DNA of 64,000 bases from Mycoplasmataceae bacterium. GTDB taxonomy: Bacteria > Bacillota_I > Bacilli_A > Mycoplasmatales > Mycoplasmoidaceae. Below are positions 24,045-33,416 of the stretch, piece by piece (position 1 is the first letter of the stretch; each line of letters starts with the position of its first letter). The stretch is from assembly GCA_031290395.1 (NCBI GenBank), contig JAITNN010000006.1, positions 152,221 through 216,220 on the forward strand, written 5' to 3'. The notes under the pieces are model-generated. The model was not told the origin of the DNA. It ran no database searches and saw only the letters and a list, made by a program, of their open reading frames with translations. The translations under genes were made by a program, and so were the position numbers.

Positions 24045-24615
24045 TAGAATCTTTCTTTGATTTTCTACCACTATTAGATACACCAACAATAGTTAAGACG
24101 ATATATAGAAGGGCAAAAATGATAACACCACCAAGAATGAAGAAATCTGGAAAATTAGAAATAGTGTTAAAAAACCAAAGTGTCGGTATGTAATCAATAA
24201 CTGTGTTCGCAAATCCTGGATATCCAATCGCTCGATCTATTAAGTTAAATGCTCCACCAGCAAACGCTAACGCTAGTAAAAGAACATAATATCAATTCTT
24301 CATAAAAAGGATAACTCCCAATAGAATGACGCAGATGGCTGCTTGTAAAAAGTAAATCATCGCAGGTGACATTTCGGTACCAAACGAAATACCGGGATTA
24401 TGATATTGAGAATCGTCATAATTATTTATTCAAGGTAATTCATGATGGCGAAATAATATATTGCATGTCAATGACGGGATTAAAACAATAACACACCCCG
24501 CAACAAATCATAATAGTCTTCATAAATTATGATTTTTTGTAAAGTTCTCTTTTAAATACTTTTTAACCCTTTCTTTTCAAGAAGGACTAGTATTAATACT
24601 TTGTTCTTGCGCCAT
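24016..24615 (-). CDS. lspA: Lipoprotein signal peptidase
   Basis: A 199-residue membrane aspartyl protease, visible only with TGA as Trp (five such codons). It has four hydrophobic segments, the conserved GGAFNLIDR segment with one catalytic Asp near residue 128, and the second in NFPDFFIL near 158. It cleaves signal peptides before the lipidated Cys and so serves the many lipoproteins in this window. A soluble N-terminal extension of about 35 residues precedes the first helix, and a charged C-terminal tail overlaps rluD by 29 bases. It is first in the lspA-rluD-tsaB-rimI-dhaL operon. Confidence 0.9.
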
Positions 24616-24721
24616 AGATATACTAATTTTAATCGTAATTTCGCTTTTTTTAAGATTAGTAATTTTATCTTGCAAAAAGTGTTATTATATGGGTAAGAAG
24701 ATGTTACAATAGGAGAAAAAA

Positions 24722-25807
24722 ATGAGCAATTTCGAAACAATGGAAAAATATGGGTATGAACAATTAGTTTATTTTCATGATAAAACAACAGGATTAAAAG
24801 GAATTACATGTATTCATAATACAGTGTTAGGCCCAGGGTTAGGAGGCACAAGGCTTTGAAACTACGTATCTGAGCAAGACGCAGTAACAGATGCATTGCG
24901 TCTAGCTAGAGGTATGTCCTATAAGAATGCTGCTGCTGGATTAAACCTTGGTGGAGCTAAAACAGTATTAATTGGCGACCCAACAAAAGTTAAAAGTGAA
25001 GGATATTTCAGAGCATTAGGTAGATTCGTGCAAAGTTTAAATGGCCGCTATATTACAGCTGAAGATGTAAATACAACCGCAAAAGATATGGATTACATTC
25101 ATATGGAAACCGACCACGTTGCTGGATTAGAAGGTAAATCAGGTAACCCATCACCAGTAACTGCTTGGGGTGTATTTAAAGGAATTCAAGCATCATTAAA
25201 AGAAGCTTTTGGTAATGATGATGTTTCCAAATATTCTTTTGCAGTTCAAGGTGCTGGACAAACTGGATATTTCCTAATTAATTATTTAATCCAACACGGA
25301 GTGAAGAAAATTTATTTCACTGAATTAAATCCAAATCACATTAGTAGAATGAAAAAAGAACATCCAGAAGTCACTTACGTTGAACCGGAAAAAATCTTTG
25401 GTTTAGATGTTGATGTATTCTCACCATGCGCTTTAGGAGCAGTTCTTAATGATGAATCAATTCCTAAGATTAAAGCAAAAGTGGTTGCCGGTAGTGCTAA
25501 CAACGTTTTAAAAGATGAAATTAAACATGGTGACATGCTAATGAAAGCTAAAAAAGTATATGCACCTGATTTTGTCATAAACGGTGGGGGTGTCATTAAC
25601 GTTTGACATGAACTAATTGGCTACAATCAAGAACGTGCAATGCGTGATGTTGATAAAATCTATGACCGTATTTTAGAAATTTTCAAAATAGCAAAAACTA
25701 AGAAAATCAACAACCAACGTGCTGCAATCGTTTATGCTGAACAACGTATTCAAACTATTGGTGAAGTACGTAAATCATACGTGAAGCGATGTTGCCACCA
25801 AAAATAA
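24722..25807 (+). CDS. Leucine/valine dehydrogenase (Glu/Leu/Phe/Val family)
   Basis: A 361-residue NAD-dependent amino acid dehydrogenase. The substrate domain has [12 protein letters not shown] near residue 38 and the catalytic lysines in [17 protein letters not shown] (K68 and K80). The Rossmann domain has [10 protein letters not shown] near 179 and the late motif GGGVINVWHELIGY. This is the leucine dehydrogenase pattern ([17 protein letters not shown]) rather than that of glutamate dehydrogenase. It deaminates branched-chain amino acids to 2-oxo acids plus NADH and ammonium. An AGGAG site precedes the ATG. It is the first gene of the operon that continues with the oxidoreductase, phosphotransacylase and kinase genes, and overlaps the next gene by 19 bases. 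Confidence 0.9.
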
Positions 25808-26442
25808 CTAACATCTATTTTGTTGTTGGTTACTTTGGTTCTGGCAAAAGTGAGTTTTGTGTAAATTTTGCAATCGCAAAACATTTTGACTATCTTTGTG
25901 ACCTAGATGTAGTGAACCCATATTTTCGTTCACGTCAAGCAATTGATGTATTAACTAAACATCATATTAAAGTGGTGTCTTCAATAGAAGAACACACACG
26001 GTATCTAGATATGCCACTTTTGTCAGAAGAGATATTTGATTTATATAGAAACAATAGTAAAGTAATTTATGATTTAGGTGGTTCTTCTATTGGTTCAAAA
26101 TTAATTAAACAATTTGAAGAATATGAACAAAATCCCTACACATTGTTATTCATTATTAATGTGTTTAGACCGGAGACTAATAGTGCTAATAAAATTATTG
26201 CTGAAATGCAAAACATTGAAAAATCTAGTGGTTTAAAGATAACTGGTTTAATTAATAATTCCAACTTATTAACACAAACCACAGAAGTAGATCTCGCATA
26301 TGGACAATCCATAATTCGTGAAGTTATAACAACCACCAAAATACCACTACTCTACACTTCTTACACAAATGATTTGAAAACTCATCAAAAATGAGATGGA
26401 GAAGTGATAATATTAAATAAACATCTTGCTAAACATACTTAG
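25789..26442 (+). CDS. P-loop NTPase in the 2-oxoacid oxidation operon
   Basis: A 217-residue soluble protein with Walker A VVGYFGSGKSEF at residues 12-23 and a possible Walker B-like VIYDLGGSS near 93; later motifs include GLINNSNL near 152. The fold looks like the CobQ/MinD/SIMIBI group rather than AAA+. No function is known to me. It sits between the leucine dehydrogenase and ferredoxin genes, overlapping the former by 19 bases. A role in metal-centre insertion or activation of the oxidoreductase is a guess from position. One TGA (26393) reads as Trp. Confidence 0.65.
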
Positions 26443-26459
26443 CATGAATGAAAGGAAAT

Positions 26460-26675
26460 ATGGCTAAAAAAGTAAATATTGATACGGAAAGATGCAAAGG
26501 TTGTGTAGTGTGCACAAACTTTTGTCCATTTAAACTTCTATACATCAACAATAAAAAAATTAATCACGACGGATACAACGTTGTGGATATCACTGACATT
26601 AATAAATGCACAGGCTGTGGTCTTTGTACCATGATGTGCCCAGATAGTGCAATAAAAACCAAGGAGGTTAAATAA
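26460..26675 (+). CDS. vorD: 2-oxoacid:ferredoxin oxidoreductase, ferredoxin-like delta subunit
   Basis: A 71-residue 2[4Fe-4S] ferredoxin with two CxxCxxCxxxC motifs: CKGCVVCTNFCP near residue 11 and CTGCGLCTMMCP near 49. In four-subunit 2-oxoacid oxidoreductases this subunit passes electrons from the thiamine site to free ferredoxin. The start at 26460 is preceded by AAAGGAAAT; an upstream Met at 26448 has no such site. The stop overlaps the alpha-subunit ATG by one base. The symbol is assigned by operon context. Confidence 0.88.
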   Translation: MAKKVNIDTERCKGCVVCTNFCPFKLLYINNKKINHDGYNVVDITDINKCTGCGLCTMMCPDSAIKTKEVK

Positions 26676-27742
26676 TGTCTAAACAATTATTAAAAGGTAA
26701 CGAAGCAATTGCCTATGCCTCAATTTTAGGTGGAGCAGATGTATTCTTTGGTTATCCGATCACTCCCCAAAATGAAATTCCTGAATACTTATCTTCAATG
26801 ATGAAAGAAAAAGGTAAATTATTTGTCCAAGGTGAATCAGAAGTTGCATCAATTAATATGATTTATGGTGCCGCTGGTGCCGGTGCTCGCACTATGACAT
26901 CTTCTTCATCACCAGGTATTGCATTAATGCAAGAAGGAATTTCGTATCTTTGTGGCGCTGAATTACCCTGTGTCATTATCTCAGTAATGCGTGGTGGTCC
27001 TGGATTGGGTGGTATTCAACCATCGCAATCCGACTATAACCAAGCTACTCGTGGTGGTGGTAATGGTGATTACCATACACTGGTTTATGCTCCAGCCAAC
27101 ATTCAAGAAGCTATTAATATTACGAAAGAATCATTTGACGTCGCTGACCAATATCGAAATCCTGTAATGATTTTGATTGATGGTTTAATTGGTCAAATGA
27201 TGGAAGCAGTTGATTTTGATCATCCAAATAAAAAGCGCCAACTACCAAATAAGGCGGATTATTGCACTTTGGGTACTAAAAACCATGACCATAAGAATAT
27301 TATTAACTCGCTTTATCTAGACCCAAATGATTTAAATAATCACAATAAACATTTACAAGAAAAATACAACAAGATTATTAAAGAAGAAACTCAATTTGAA
27401 AGTTCTGAAAATATTCATGATGCTGAATATGTCGTAGTGGCTTATGGTACGATGTCACGAATTGCTAAAAGTGCTATTCAACATTGCAATAGTAAAGGTC
27501 ATAAAATTGGCATGATTCGTCCGATTACTTTATGACCTTTCCCAAATGAAGCATTTAAGAATTTACCAAAATGCAAAAAAATCCTTGTAACAGAAATGAG
27601 TATGGGACAAATGGTTGGTGATGTTTTAATTGCCACACGTGCAAGCAATGTTACTGTGGAATTCTATGGTGAAACTGGTGGTGTCATTCCCGAAGTGGAA
27701 GACGTTATTAAAGCCATTGAAAAAATGATTGGAGAAAAATAA
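26675..27742 (+). CDS. vorB: 2-oxoacid:ferredoxin oxidoreductase, alpha subunit
   Basis: A 355-residue pyrimidine-domain subunit. Motifs: GYPITPQNEIPEYL near residue 28, the thiamine-activating Glu in QGESEVASIN near 52, and MRGGPGLGGIQPSQSDY near 108. It ends with a transketolase C-terminal-like domain. With the beta, gamma and delta subunits it oxidatively decarboxylates a 2-oxo acid to acyl-CoA, reducing ferredoxin. The same architecture serves 2-oxoglutarate or 2-oxoisovalerate; the leucine dehydrogenase and butyrate kinase neighbours favour branched-chain 2-oxo acids. TGA at 27533 is Trp. Confidence 0.88.
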
Positions 27743-27744
27743 TT

Positions 27745-28482
27745 ATGGAAATGAATAAAAAAGTTGGCTTAACCGATTCTAAATTATCATATTGTCCGGG
27801 ATGTCTTCATGGTGTTGCCCATAAATTAGTGGCACAAACATTGGAAGAAATGGATGAAGTAGATAACACTATTGGTGTTGCTCCTGTTGGTTGTGCTGTT
27901 TTAGCATATAAGTTCTTTAACTGTGATATGCAAGAAGCTTCACACGGTAGAGCCTGTGCTGTTGCTACTGGCATTAAACGTGTTCGTCCAAATAATATTG
28001 TCTTCACATATCAAGGAGATGGCGATTTGACTTCGATTGGTATTGCTGAAACCATTCATGCAGCTAATCGTGGTGAGCATTTTACTGTCATTTTTGTTAA
28101 CAATGCAAACTTCGGTATGACTGGTGGACAAATGTCACCATGTACATTATTAGGTCAAAGAACCACAACATCTCCAATGGGTCGTAATGTGGAAATGCAC
28201 GGTTATCCAATTCGCATGTCAGAAATTATGAAAGAAATTAGTGGTGCTTGTTTTGTAGCTCGTGTTTCGCTAACTAATCCTAAAAATGTGATGCAAGCTA
28301 AACAAGCAATCCAAAAAGCATTTAAATATCAAAAAGAGAAAAGGGGTTTCTCATTTGTAGAAATTTTATCAACGTGTCCAATCAATTGAGGCAAGAAACC
28401 ACTTGATGCAATTAAATGATTAGACGAAGAAATGACAAAAGTATATCCTCTTGGTACATTCAAAGATAATGGAGGAGTTTAA
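27745..28482 (+). CDS. vorA: 2-oxoacid:ferredoxin oxidoreductase, beta (thiamine-binding) subunit
   Basis: A 245-residue thiamine diphosphate-binding subunit. It has CPGCLHG near residue 14, the conserved VGCAVLAY near 50, and the thiamine motif GDGDLTSIG followed by NNANFGMTGGQMSP near residues 92-132. This subunit holds the cofactor on which the 2-oxo acid is decarboxylated. It begins 2 bases after the alpha subunit and its stop overlaps the gamma start (TAATG). Two TGA codons near the C-terminus are Trp. Confidence 0.88.
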
Positions 28483-29030
28483 TGATGAAAACAATTAATT
28501 TAAAAGCTGCTGGATTTGGTGGCCAAGGCGTTATGATGTTTGGTAAGATTGTTGCCTATGGTGCAGTTGAAGCCAATATGAACGCTCTATGATTCCCATC
28601 ATATGGACCAGAAACTCGTGGTGGTACTGCCAATTGTAGTGTCATCGTATCGAATGATGAAATTGACTCACCAGTATTTTCTAAAATAGATCACCTTGTT
28701 GTGTTTAATGCGCCATCGTTAGATAAATTTGAAGACGCAGTAAAAACAGATGGCATTATTTTATATAACTCCGATTTAATTAGTAAAACTAAAGGCAATG
28801 TCAAAGCATACGGTGTCCCAATCAATGCAATTGCTATTAAGTTGGGCTTACCACAAGCCGCTAACATGGTTATGGTTGGAGCATATTTAGAAATTGCCAA
28901 AATTTTTGATGACAAAATTGTGGAAGACATTGTAAAACATATTTTGGGAGAACGTAAAGCAAAATTTGTTCCAGTAAATATGCAAGCTATTGATGAAGGA
29001 CGAAAGTTTGTTCGTTCATTAAAAGGCTAA
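28482..29030 (+). CDS. vorC: 2-oxoacid:ferredoxin oxidoreductase, gamma subunit
   Basis: A 182-residue gamma subunit, with AAGFGGQGVMMFGKI at residues 9-23 and the SYGPETRGGTANCSV motif near 42, both standard in the CoA-binding gamma subunits of 2-oxoacid oxidoreductases. GGAGG lies 6 bases before the ATG at 28482; a second Met follows at 28485, so the exact start is uncertain by one codon. It completes a full alpha-beta-gamma-delta set. The next gene starts 1 base after its stop. Confidence 0.88.
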
Positions 29031-29031
29031 T

Positions 29032-29919
29032 ATGCATTTTGACTTTCAGAACGCTACTAGTAATTTAAAACATCACGATGTCGTGATAGTTGTAGCTGGT
29101 GCAGCAGATCATGTAGTTTTTCAAGCAATTCATCAAGCTAGTAAAGTTTTACCGTTAAAATTTATTTTAATCGGTAACGAGTCTGAAATTAAATCATTAT
29201 TAACACAATATCCATTATCTGCTCAAATCATTCACGAAACTAATAACTCCAAGATTGGCGAGTTAGCTGTAAAATGTATTCGTGACAAGCAAGCTAATGT
29301 AATTATGAAAGGCTTGCTTGATACTAAAGATGTTTTGAAAGCAGTTGTTAATAATACCATTGGCATTAAAAGGCAATCACTACTCAGTCATGTTGCTTTA
29401 ATGCAATATCCAAGTCTCAATAAATCTTTTATCATTACTGATTGTGCAATGAATATTCAGCCAAATGTTGAAGAGAAATGGCAAATTATTAAAAACGCAG
29501 TTATGGTTGCTATTAAATTAGGAATCCAAACACCTAAGGTTGCATTAATTTCAGCAGTTGAAAAAGTTAATCCTAAAATTATTTCTACAACTGATGCTCA
29601 GACAATTATGGAAAGAGCAAAGAATGATAACAAAACTAATTTTATTGTTGATGGCCCATTTGCAATGGACAACATTTTGTCACCACACGCAGCTGAACAC
29701 AAAGGTATTGTTAGTGAAATTGCTAAGGATCCAGATATTTTATTATTTCCAGATTTAGTTTCTGGAAATGTGTTTTATAAATCATCCGTATTCTTAGGCA
29801 ATGCTGTCCCAGCAGGTGTTATTATTGGAGCACAAGTGCCCATTATTTTAACTAGCCGTGCTGACTCGCACGAGAGTAAATTAAATTCCATTTTATTAGG
29901 GGTAATGTTAAATGACTAA
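29032..29919 (+). CDS. ptb: Phosphate butyryltransferase (phosphotransbutyrylase)
   Basis: A 295-residue phosphotransacylase of the Ptb type. The C-terminal half has the typical DGPFAMDNILS near residue 205 and PDLVSGNVFYKSSVFLG near 243. It converts acyl-CoA (butyryl-, isobutyryl- or isovaleryl-CoA) and phosphate to acyl phosphate and CoA. Its length and motifs fit Ptb better than phosphotransacetylase. It overlaps the start of buk by 8 bases, the classical ptb-buk pair of butyrate- and branched-acid-producing Clostridia. Confidence 0.9.
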   Translation: MHFDFQNATSNLKHHDVVIVVAGAADHVVFQAIHQASKVLPLKFILIGNESEIKSLLTQYPLSAQIIHETNNSKIGELAVKCIRDKQANVIMKGLLDTKDVLKAVVNNTIGIKRQSLLSHVALMQYPSLNKSFIITDCAMNIQPNVEEKWQIIKNAVMVAIKLGIQTPKVALISAVEKVNPKIISTTDAQTIMERAKNDNKTNFIVDGPFAMDNILSPHAAEHKGIVSEIAKDPDILLFPDLVSGNVFYKSSVFLGNAVPAGVIIGAQVPIILTSRADSHESKLNSILLGVMLND

Positions 29920-30982
29920 ATTAATATTGGTAATTAACCCAGGATCTACATCAACTAAACTTGCGATTTTTGATGACACTCATAACATCAAAACAGAAGT
30001 GTTGAGACACGATCCTGCTAAAATAAAATCATTTAAAAAAATTGTAGATCAAAAACAATATCGCACCGATTTAATTAGTGATTTTCTAAAACAAAATAAT
30101 ATCAACACAAAAAATTTAGCGGCAGTTGTGGCTAGAGGCGGATTATTACATCCTATGTCTAGTGGCACTTATCTAGTTAATGAAGCAATGATTAAAGATT
30201 TGAGTTCAGGGTTTTATGGTGAACACGCTTCTAATTTAGGTGGCATCATTGCTTATGAATATTCCCAAACATATAACATCCCCGCTTTTATAGTTGATCC
30301 AGTAGTGGTTGATGAATTAAGCGACATAGCAAGAGTGTCTGGAACGGATTTATTTCAAAGAAAAGTTATATTCCATGCATTAAATCACAAAGCAGTTGCT
30401 AGACGTTATGCCAAGGAGCAAAATAAACAATATGAGGAATTAGATTTGATAGTTTGCCATCTTGGCGGCGGTATCACTATCGGATGACATCATCTAGGAA
30501 AAGTTATAGATGTGAATGATGGATTGGGTGGAGATGGCCCATTCTCACCTGAACGGGCAGGTGGTGTCCCGGCCTTCCCATTGATAGACATATGTTTTGA
30601 TGGAAAATTATCTAAACAAGATATCCAAAAACACTTAGTTGGTAATGGTGGTTTAATGGCTTATCTTGGTACATCTGATATACGATCTATAGAAGAAAAA
30701 TCTATCCAAGGCGACAAAAAATGTGATTTCTATATTAAGGCAATGGCATATCAAGTTGCTAAAGAAATTGGATCATTGTACTTTGCAGCAAATTATAAAA
30801 TAGATCAATTAATTATTACTGGTGGCATTGCTTATTCCAAATTATTTATAAAATATTTATTAAGTCATTTCAATGCATCCGTGAAATATACAATTTATCC
30901 TGGTGAAGATGAAATGCAAGCATTGCTTGATGGTGCTTTGCGAGTTTTAAATAAACAAGAACTAGTGAAAATCTATAAATAA
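29912..30982 (+). CDS. buk: Butyrate kinase (branched-chain acyl kinase)
   Basis: A 356-residue ASKHA-family kinase, the normal length for Buk. The N-terminal phosphate loop INPGSTSTKLA, AVVARGGLLHP near residue 70, LGGGITIGWHH near 185 and GGVPAFPLID are all Buk marks. It transfers phosphate from acyl phosphate to ADP, making ATP and free butyrate, isobutyrate or isovalerate. It is the last gene of the operon and so the ATP-yielding step. One TGA (30485-30487) is Trp. It converges on the ABC exporter gene with 6 bases between stops. Confidence 0.93.
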
Positions 30983-30988
30983 AAATTC

Positions 30989-33127
30989 TTAACCGGTTGT
31001 TTTAACATCAGTTCGATGTCGTATGCTGATGATGCAGGTTTTCATAGACATTTTATGAATATAATTTTCAATTTTTCTTATATGTTCTTTATCTAAATTG
31101 GCATCTCATTCATCAAGTAGTAATATCTTATATTTACTTAAATCAGTTTTAGTGAAAAAATTATTTAATTGATGTATTTCTTTTTCGCCTTCTGATTCAG
31201 AAACATTATTATTTACAATAAATAAATCAGCCTTAACAGGCAAAAGCAAAATTTTTTCTCTATATTTTTCTTTTATTAATGAAAATAACAATGATTTCCC
31301 AGTCCCGTTTCCGCCACGTAATATATAGTTACCTGGTAAGAAACCATTAGTTAAATCGCTTAGATGGTGCAACGATTTGATGATTCCTAATTTGTGATTT
31401 TCACATCAAATGGATATTTTTTTGAATTCAATTTTTTTCATATAAATATCCTTTGATGTGTCATTTTGTAGCGTGTGTGCAACTTCGTCTAAGCGTTTAA
31501 TACTCACATTACAATCTACACCATTTAAAATAACTGATTGCACATTTGAAGCAATTGATATTTGAGTTGATAAAGTAACCGCAACTAAAACTATGGTGTT
31601 AAGATCTCATTGATGTTCCCACATAATAAATATGTCTATGCCGATAATTGGTAGAACAGAGACCAGAGTAATAGTGAACTCAATAATATCAAAATAAATC
31701 CTTGCATTTGTTGATGATTTTCGAAGACCAAATATTTGATTTGTAAATTCTTTTTTTCAATTAAATCAATTTGTTAAGTTGCCAACCAATGCTGTAGTTC
31801 ACCCTGAAGTAAGACTAAGTAGAACATGTTCTTCTTTCCGTTGTATGCTAATTGAACGAGCCACAATACCCTTAGTAGTCTTTCGCATTAAGAGTGACAC
31901 AAATAAAAAAGACAGTATTATTCCAGCTAAGTAGCAAGGATCAATTCATGTTGAAATAACCACCACATTAGCAAGCATCATTATGAATGTGGAAATAAAA
32001 CCAGCCACAGAATCAAATATCTCCAAAACATTGGTGTACATTTGATTAGTAAAAAAAGCTTTTTTCTTTTGAAATTTTAAATCAGTCAATAAATGAGGAC
32101 GTAAATAAATTTTGTTGCCCATTACAAATGTGATATTTTCAAATATAAAGTACTTAGATTTAGTTATAAAATAATTTTGAACCAGGGAAAGTAAAGGCAA
32201 GAATAAGACCGTAGCAGCTATTATTACTAGTAAAACAAGATATACTCACCACTCTCGATCTAGGGAAGCTATAAAACTGCCCAACATCATTAACGCTAAT
32301 AGTCCAACAATATTCACAATTGTTTTGAACAATAAAAAAACAAAAGCAATTCATGTACTTTTATTAAAGAATATCTTAGTAGATAAAATGTGTGATTGGT
32401 GTTTATTATTCTTAAACGTCTTATCACGAATCTGTGTTGGCTCAAAAGTAAAAAATTTAAAATTTTCCACCATATAGCATAGTATCCAACTTACCATTAC
32501 CAAAAGAACAGCACACATACAAAAATGAAAAAGTGTATTATTCATGCCATCGGGAATAGTAAACGGAACATATTCATCTAACAAAATTATTAATAAGCAA
32601 ACTCTTATTGTGGCGATAACTATCAATACACTATTAAAAACTACGAATAAAGGTGTATTAGTTTTCCTATTTTTTTTTATTTGGGTCGCATAAATAATAT
32701 TATATATTGTGGCCATCACCACAATAATTCAATCAAATACCGACGACATAATCAATGAGATATTGTCCATTCTATTTGCATAAATATAAATACCCAATAT
32801 AGCAGACATTACTAAACTCAAAAAAATCGATAATCCCGATAATAATTGATTAAAAACAATACTAGAACGAGAATATTTATATAGATTATTTGCACTATGT
32901 TCTTTATTAATAAACATACCAATAATAAAAATACCAATTATTAAACAAAATATAACGCGAACAAACGATGAATTGTCAAAGAAAAATGTGCCACCATTAG
33001 CGATCGGGAAAAAATAATAAATAGCCGACCCACAAAGGCCCAAAATCAAAAGTGAAAAAATAATGAAATAAAATAGCGACTGTACTCAGTTTTTTTTAGT
33101 TCGTTTATGACATTTTTTATGCTGCAA
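30989..33127 (-). CDS. ABC exporter with extra membrane domain and short ATPase domain
   Basis: A ~712-residue membrane protein, continuous only when TGA is Trp. About six N-terminal membrane helices (residues about 20-230) precede a six-helix exporter domain, then an unusually short nucleotide-binding domain: Walker A RGGNGTGKS near residue 594, a poor signature SESEGEKE and Walker B LLLDEWDANLD near 668, with a late RHR His. The DEWDANLD motif resembles DEWAADQDP of the PvdE/YojI cyclic-peptide exporters. Only about 50 residues separate Walker A and signature, roughly half the usual. The start is uncertain: TTG at 33127 follows AGGT; no in-frame ATG lies near it. It is divergent from a 37-residue peptide gene, which may be its cargo (inference). 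Confidence 0.7.
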
Positions 33128-33156
33128 AATGTTACCTAAATTCTTCTATTATATTT

Positions 33157-33162
33157 TATAAT
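33157..33162 (+). promoter_or_regulatory. -10 box of the 37-residue peptide gene
   Basis: A perfect TATAAT lies 18 bases before the ATG, with GGAGGG (33171-33176) between, so transcription would start almost at the ribosome site. No convincing -35 box is seen at 17 bases upstream. Confidence 0.5.
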
Positions 33163-33180
33163 CTATTATAGGAGGGTAGT

Positions 33181-33294
33181 ATGGCAAATTTAAAATTATC
33201 AAAATCAAGTTCTAAAGTAGGAAGTACTGTTCGAGCAAGAGTTGTTAATAACGACCTTGACCTTGAGTCAAATAATTCTGTACGTAAATTATAG
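33181..33294 (+). CDS. 37-residue peptide gene with its own promoter and terminator
   Basis: A short ORF (MANLKLSKSSSKVGSTVRAR, then VVNNDLDLESNNSVRKL) stopping with TAG. It has a strong GGAGGG ribosome site 4 bases before the ATG, a -10 box just upstream and a strong hairpin terminator 20 bases downstream, so it is a complete transcription unit despite its size. It is Ser/Asn-rich, with a basic first half and an acidic DLDLE patch, and has no Cys or signal peptide. It is divergent from a peptide-type ABC exporter across about 50 bases. An exported or modified peptide is possible, as is a small structural or regulatory protein; no homolog is recognised. Confidence 0.65.
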   Translation: MANLKLSKSSSKVGSTVRARVVNNDLDLESNNSVRKL

Positions 33295-33313
33295 AAGTAT
33301 ATAATTAATAACC

Positions 33314-33344
33314 AAAAAGCATAGCTAGTATCTATGCTTTTTTT
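33314..33344 (+). terminator. Terminator of the 37-residue peptide gene
   Basis: An 11-bp perfect stem (aaaaagcatag / ctatgcttttt), a 7-nt loop and a continuing T run, 19 bases after the TAG stop. Confidence 0.88.
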
Positions 33345-33416
33345 AATAGAGAATAATTACTTAAAAAATGACGAGTTTATTTTTATATATAATATAAAAA
33401 TTAATATGGAGTGTTT

